From: Sulfuriferula plumbiphila
GTDB taxonomy: Bacteria; Pseudomonadota; Gammaproteobacteria; Burkholderiales; Sulfuriferulaceae
NCBI RefSeq assembly: GCF_009938015.1
Contig: NZ_AP021884.1
Coordinates: forward strand, 186,001-250,000
Length of the DNA stretch: 64,000 nt
Reading direction: 5' to 3'
Part shown: piece after piece, positions 61,533 through 64,000 of the stretch
How positions within the stretch are numbered: position 1 is the first letter of the stretch
How the letters are laid out: each line of letters begins with the position of its first letter
Program-made: the position numbers and the translations under genes
The notes under the pieces: generated by a model
The model's database searches: none
What the model saw: only the letters and a program-made list of their open reading frames with translations
What the model was told of the DNA's origin: nothing

Positions 61533-62723
61533 ATGTGGGCGCTGCTGTGGCTGCTGCCGCTGGCCTGGGCGCTGGTGCTGGCGGGGTATGCCAAGCGGCT
61601 GATCGCCCTGTGGCGCGAGCCGGCATGGCGCTGCCCGGTACTGGTTATCGAAAGCGACGACTGGGGCGCGGGCGTGCTGCCTCAGGCGGCAGCGCTGGAT
61701 GCGCTGCGTGCGCTGCTGGGCCGGCACCGCGATCATACCGGGCGGTGCCCGGTAATGGCGCTGGGCATCGTGCTGGCCATCGCTGACACCGGGGCGATAC
61801 GCGCTGCTGCTGGCCGTGAGTATCTGTATATCGCCCTGGACGATGCGCGCCTGACGCCGGTGCTGGCTGCGCTGCGTGCAGGCATCACTGAAGGCGTGTT
61901 CGCCCCCCAGTTGCACGGCATGGAACACTACTGGCCCGCTGCCGTCATGGCCGCCGCCCAAACCGACAAGCGGGTGGCAGCGTGGCTGGCGGGCGACGCC
62001 CTGCCGCGCACCGAAGACCTGCCCGCCCCCCTGCAAAGCCGCTGGACTGCCGCTGCCGTGTTGCCCTCGCTGCCGCTCTCAATCCCGGAAATCAACGCAG
62101 CCGCTGCCGATGAAACTGCTGCATTCCAGCGCATTTTCGGCATCACGGCGCAGGTTGCCGTGCCCCCTACCTTTGTGTGGAGCGACGCGGTCGAACGTGC
62201 CTGGGCGGCGCATGGCGTGCGCTGCATCGTCACCCCCGGCACCCGTCACGAATACCGCGATGCACAAGGCCGTCCGGCGGGTGATGGGCGGAATATACTG
62301 AACGGCGAACGCGGCCAGGACGACGTGCTCTACGTGGTGCGCGACCAGTATTTCGAGCCCGCGCTCGGCCACCGCGCTGAACAAGGACTGGCGGCACTGG
62401 CGCAGCAAACTGCGTGCGCTCGTCCGACGCTGCTGGAAACCCACCGCTTCAATTTTCTCGGCGAATCTGCCGACGCTGCCTTGCACGAAGTCGACCGGCT
62501 GCTGGGCAAGGCATGCGCCGCTTATCCCGCGCTGCGCTTCCTGCCCACCCAGGAAATCGCCGCGGCAATGGCGCGCAGGGATGCGGAGCTGATCGAAACC
62601 GGCCTGCACCCGCGTCTGCGCGCCTGGCTGGCACGCATCCATACCGTGCCGCGTTTTGCCAAACTGGCGCGCCTCACCGGGCTGGCACTACCGCTATGGT
62701 TGCTGACAAAGTGGACAGCATGA
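61533..62723 (+). CDS. Membrane-anchored deacetylase/glycoside-hydrolase-like protein
   Basis: A 396-residue protein with an N-terminal TM anchor ([19 protein letters not shown]). The NodB-like barrel pattern follows: [12 protein letters not shown] (Asp pair), GHRDH-like spacing, [12 protein letters not shown] (metal His), and [22 protein letters not shown] do not recognise an exact family; the metal-ligand layout is that of the polysaccharide deacetylase/GH57-like superfamily. Location between a sulfotransferase and glycosyltransferase gene implies action on the polysaccharide at the inner membrane. Confidence 0.75.
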   Translation: MWALLWLLPLAWALVLAGYAKRLIALWREPAWRCPVLVIESDDWGAGVLPQAAALDALRALLGRHRDHTGRCPVMALGIVLAIADTGAIRAAAGREYLYIALDDARLTPVLAALRAGITEGVFAPQLHGMEHYWPAAVMAAAQTDKRVAAWLAGDALPRTEDLPAPLQSRWTAAAVLPSLPLSIPEINAAAADETAAFQRIFGITAQVAVPPTFVWSDAVERAWAAHGVRCIVTPGTRHEYRDAQGRPAGDGRNILNGERGQDDVLYVVRDQYFEPALGHRAEQGLAALAQQTACARPTLLETHRFNFLGESADAALHEVDRLLGKACAAYPALRFLPTQEIAAAMARRDAELIETGLHPRLRAWLARIHTVPRFAKLARLTGLALPLWLLTKWTA

Positions 62724-63649
62724 ACACCCCGCGATTTTCCGTCATCATCCCTGCCTACAATGCGGCGGCGACGCTGGCGCGCGCACTGGATTCGGTACTG
62801 ACACAGACATATGCAGCGCATGAAATCATCGTGGTGGACGATGGGTCGACCGACGCCAGCGCCGCAGTGGCGGCAGGCTATGGGGACAAAATACGCTATC
62901 TGCGCCAGGACAACGCGGGCGTGTCCGCGGCGCGCAACCGTGGCGCGCAGGCGGCGAGCGGGGACTGGCTGGCCTTCCTCGACGCCGACGACTGGTACTA
63001 CTTCGACCGCTTGAAATGGCACGCCGCATGGATTGCACGCGACCCAACGCTGGATTTCCTCACCGGCGATTACGAATACCGCGACGCCAGCGGCGCGCTG
63101 CTGGGGCGCTCGATGCAGGGCAAGGCATCCGGCCGGGCGATGCTGGACAAGGCTGCAGGCAGCCGCGAAGTGGTGATGGAGGGCGCAGAGTTCGAAGCCT
63201 TCGCGGCCGACCATTTCGGCGACACCCACACCCTGAGCCTGCCGCGCGCCACGTTCCTGGAATTGGGCGGCTATCCGCTCGGTTTCAGAGTGTGTGAGGA
63301 CGTGCACCTGCTCACCCGTCTGGTCGCGCGCAGCCGCCGTGCCGGAGTGATCTGTGCGCCGATGGCGGTGTACCTCATCCACAGCGCCAGCGCTACCCGC
63401 GCTGATCCGGTGCGCGCGCAGTTCGAGAACGTCCGTACCCTGGTTGCCCTGGGTGAACAGGCTGCCAGCTTGCCGCCCGCAGTACGCCGCGGCTATGCCA
63501 CCCGGCTGCGCCAGGCGCGGCTCAACCTCGGCTATGCGCTTGCAAAATCAGGCCGCCGGCTGGAGGCCATGCGCGCCGTGCTGCCGTCGCTGATGGAGTC
63601 GCCCGGCTGGGCCAGCGTGCGCAATCTGCTGTCCATTCTTAAAGGTTAA
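62720..63649 (+). CDS. Glycosyltransferase family 2 protein
   Basis: A 309-residue GT-A inverting glycosyltransferase: [26 protein letters not shown], the nucleotide-binding [37 protein letters not shown] with the DxD-like motif, and [14 protein letters not shown] near the catalytic base. The ATG at 62720 overlaps the previous stop by ATGA. Its stop codon TAA is part of TTAA, immediately before the IS5-type element, so the native C-terminus may have been altered by the insertion. Confidence 0.9.
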   Translation: MNTPRFSVIIPAYNAAATLARALDSVLTQTYAAHEIIVVDDGSTDASAAVAAGYGDKIRYLRQDNAGVSAARNRGAQAASGDWLAFLDADDWYYFDRLKWHAAWIARDPTLDFLTGDYEYRDASGALLGRSMQGKASGRAMLDKAAGSREVVMEGAEFEAFAADHFGDTHTLSLPRATFLELGGYPLGFRVCEDVHLLTRLVARSRRAGVICAPMAVYLIHSASATRADPVRAQFENVRTLVALGEQAASLPPAVRRGYATRLRQARLNLGYALAKSGRRLEAMRAVLPSLMESPGWASVRNLLSILKG

Positions 63650-64000
63650 GGAAACTCTGCAAAACTCCCCCACCCAGAGCGCATTGTTCAAGGCAAGTAT
63701 GGCAATATTGAGCCTATGAAACAAACCACACTGGATATCAACCTGAGCCTCAAGAAGACCCGCAAGCGCGAGTTTCTGGAGCAGATGGAACAAGTCGTGC
63801 CCTGGGCAGCGCTGGTCGGGCTGATTGCCCCGTACTATCCCAAAGGCACCAATGGCCGCCCACCGTTTTCTCTGGAAACCATGTTGCGCATCCACTTCAT
63901 GCAGCAATGGTTCACCTTGTCCGACCCGGGCATGGAAGAAGCCTTCTTCGACATCCCTCTATACCGCGAATTTGCCCGGCTTGAAGACTACGCCCGCCTG
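63650..64000 (+). mobile_element. IS5-group insertion sequence, left end (truncated by window)
   Basis: The element appears to begin with GGAAACTCTGCAAAACTCC at 63650, directly after TTAA (63646-63649), a YTAR-type target consistent with the IS5 group. The transposase gene begins 66 bp inside. The right end and second target copy lie outside the window, so element identity and duplication cannot be confirmed here. Confidence 0.75.
63716..64000 (+). CDS. IS5 family transposase, N-terminal 95 codons
   Basis: The reading frame from ATG 63716 (MKQTTLDINLSLKKTRKREF) continues beyond the window. The recognisable IS5-group N-terminal domain (DUF772) is present: FLEQMEQVVPWAALVGLIAPYYPKGTNGRPPFSLETMLRIHFMQQWFTLSDPGMEEAFFDI. 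This is the DNA-binding part of a DDE transposase; the catalytic DDE residues would be downstream. No frameshift is visible in the portion seen. Confidence 0.93.
   Translation, partial: MKQTTLDINLSLKKTRKREFLEQMEQVVPWAALVGLIAPYYPKGTNGRPPFSLETMLRIHFMQQWFTLSDPGMEEAFFDIPLYREFARLEDYARL

Overview
The window reads as chromosomal DNA from a Gram-negative betaproteobacterium, most likely of the Nitrosomonadales (Gallionellaceae or Sulfuricellaceae type). This is an inference from gene content: a complete exosortase-A (XrtA) exopolysaccharide locus, cytochrome c5, a purM/AI-2E/purC neighbourhood, a bufferin operon, and dispersed GACAGGATTAACAGG and CCACGGAGTTCACGG inverted repeats. No database search was possible; family names rest on recognised motifs and gene order.

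Positions 1-6.6 kb: the 3' end of a Rep-type helicase gene, a zinc-ribbon/Sel1 membrane protein, a membrane-anchored cytochrome c5 and tRNA-Arg(CCG). These are followed by a tight four-gene operon: a DUF971 protein, a radical SAM protein ending in Cys-Cys-Ala-Glu-Pro, an ATP-grasp ligase and a fructosamine-kinase-like phosphotransferase. I consider this the best candidate for an undescribed biosynthetic system.

Positions 6.6-10.6 kb: an accessory island. It holds a long-arm inverted-repeat element, a Phd-type antitoxin whose VapC toxin has been deleted down to a stub, an intact BrnTA pair with a near-perfect operator, small orphan genes, a 148-bp MITE with TTAG target duplications, REP-like hairpins, and a frameshifted secreted Cys-rich protein.

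Positions 10.6-36.9 kb: mostly housekeeping genes (purM, AI-2E transporter, purC, argB, mgtE, an Lpd-like oxidoreductase, an MsbA-type exporter, a TtcA-like protein, a class V aminotransferase, an ABC-F protein, a ferritin-like/VIT fusion). It also holds a bufABC bufferin operon, a pair of tandem paralogous small proteins, and a five-gene operon running from a MazG-like protein through a 2Fe-2S ferredoxin and a hydrolase to a NodIJ-type ABC exporter.

Positions 37-63.6 kb: the XrtA EPS cluster. A promoter region with a sigma-54-like element precedes the export lipoprotein, chain-length protein, tyrosine autokinase, outer-membrane beta-barrel, AAA ATPase, WecB, deacetylase, FemAB protein, glycosyltransferases, XrtA-EpsI fusion, AsnB-type amidotransferase, methyltransferase-like protein, CapK/PaaK-like ligase and Wzy/ligase. 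A divergent second AsnB-like gene, which lacks the N-terminal catalytic Cys, and a sulfotransferase/deacetylase-like/glycosyltransferase module follow. I saw no PEP-CTERM substrate protein here, so this locus probably makes and exports the polysaccharide while the sorted proteins lie elsewhere. An IS5-group element begins exactly after the stop codon of the last glycosyltransferase and runs off the window.
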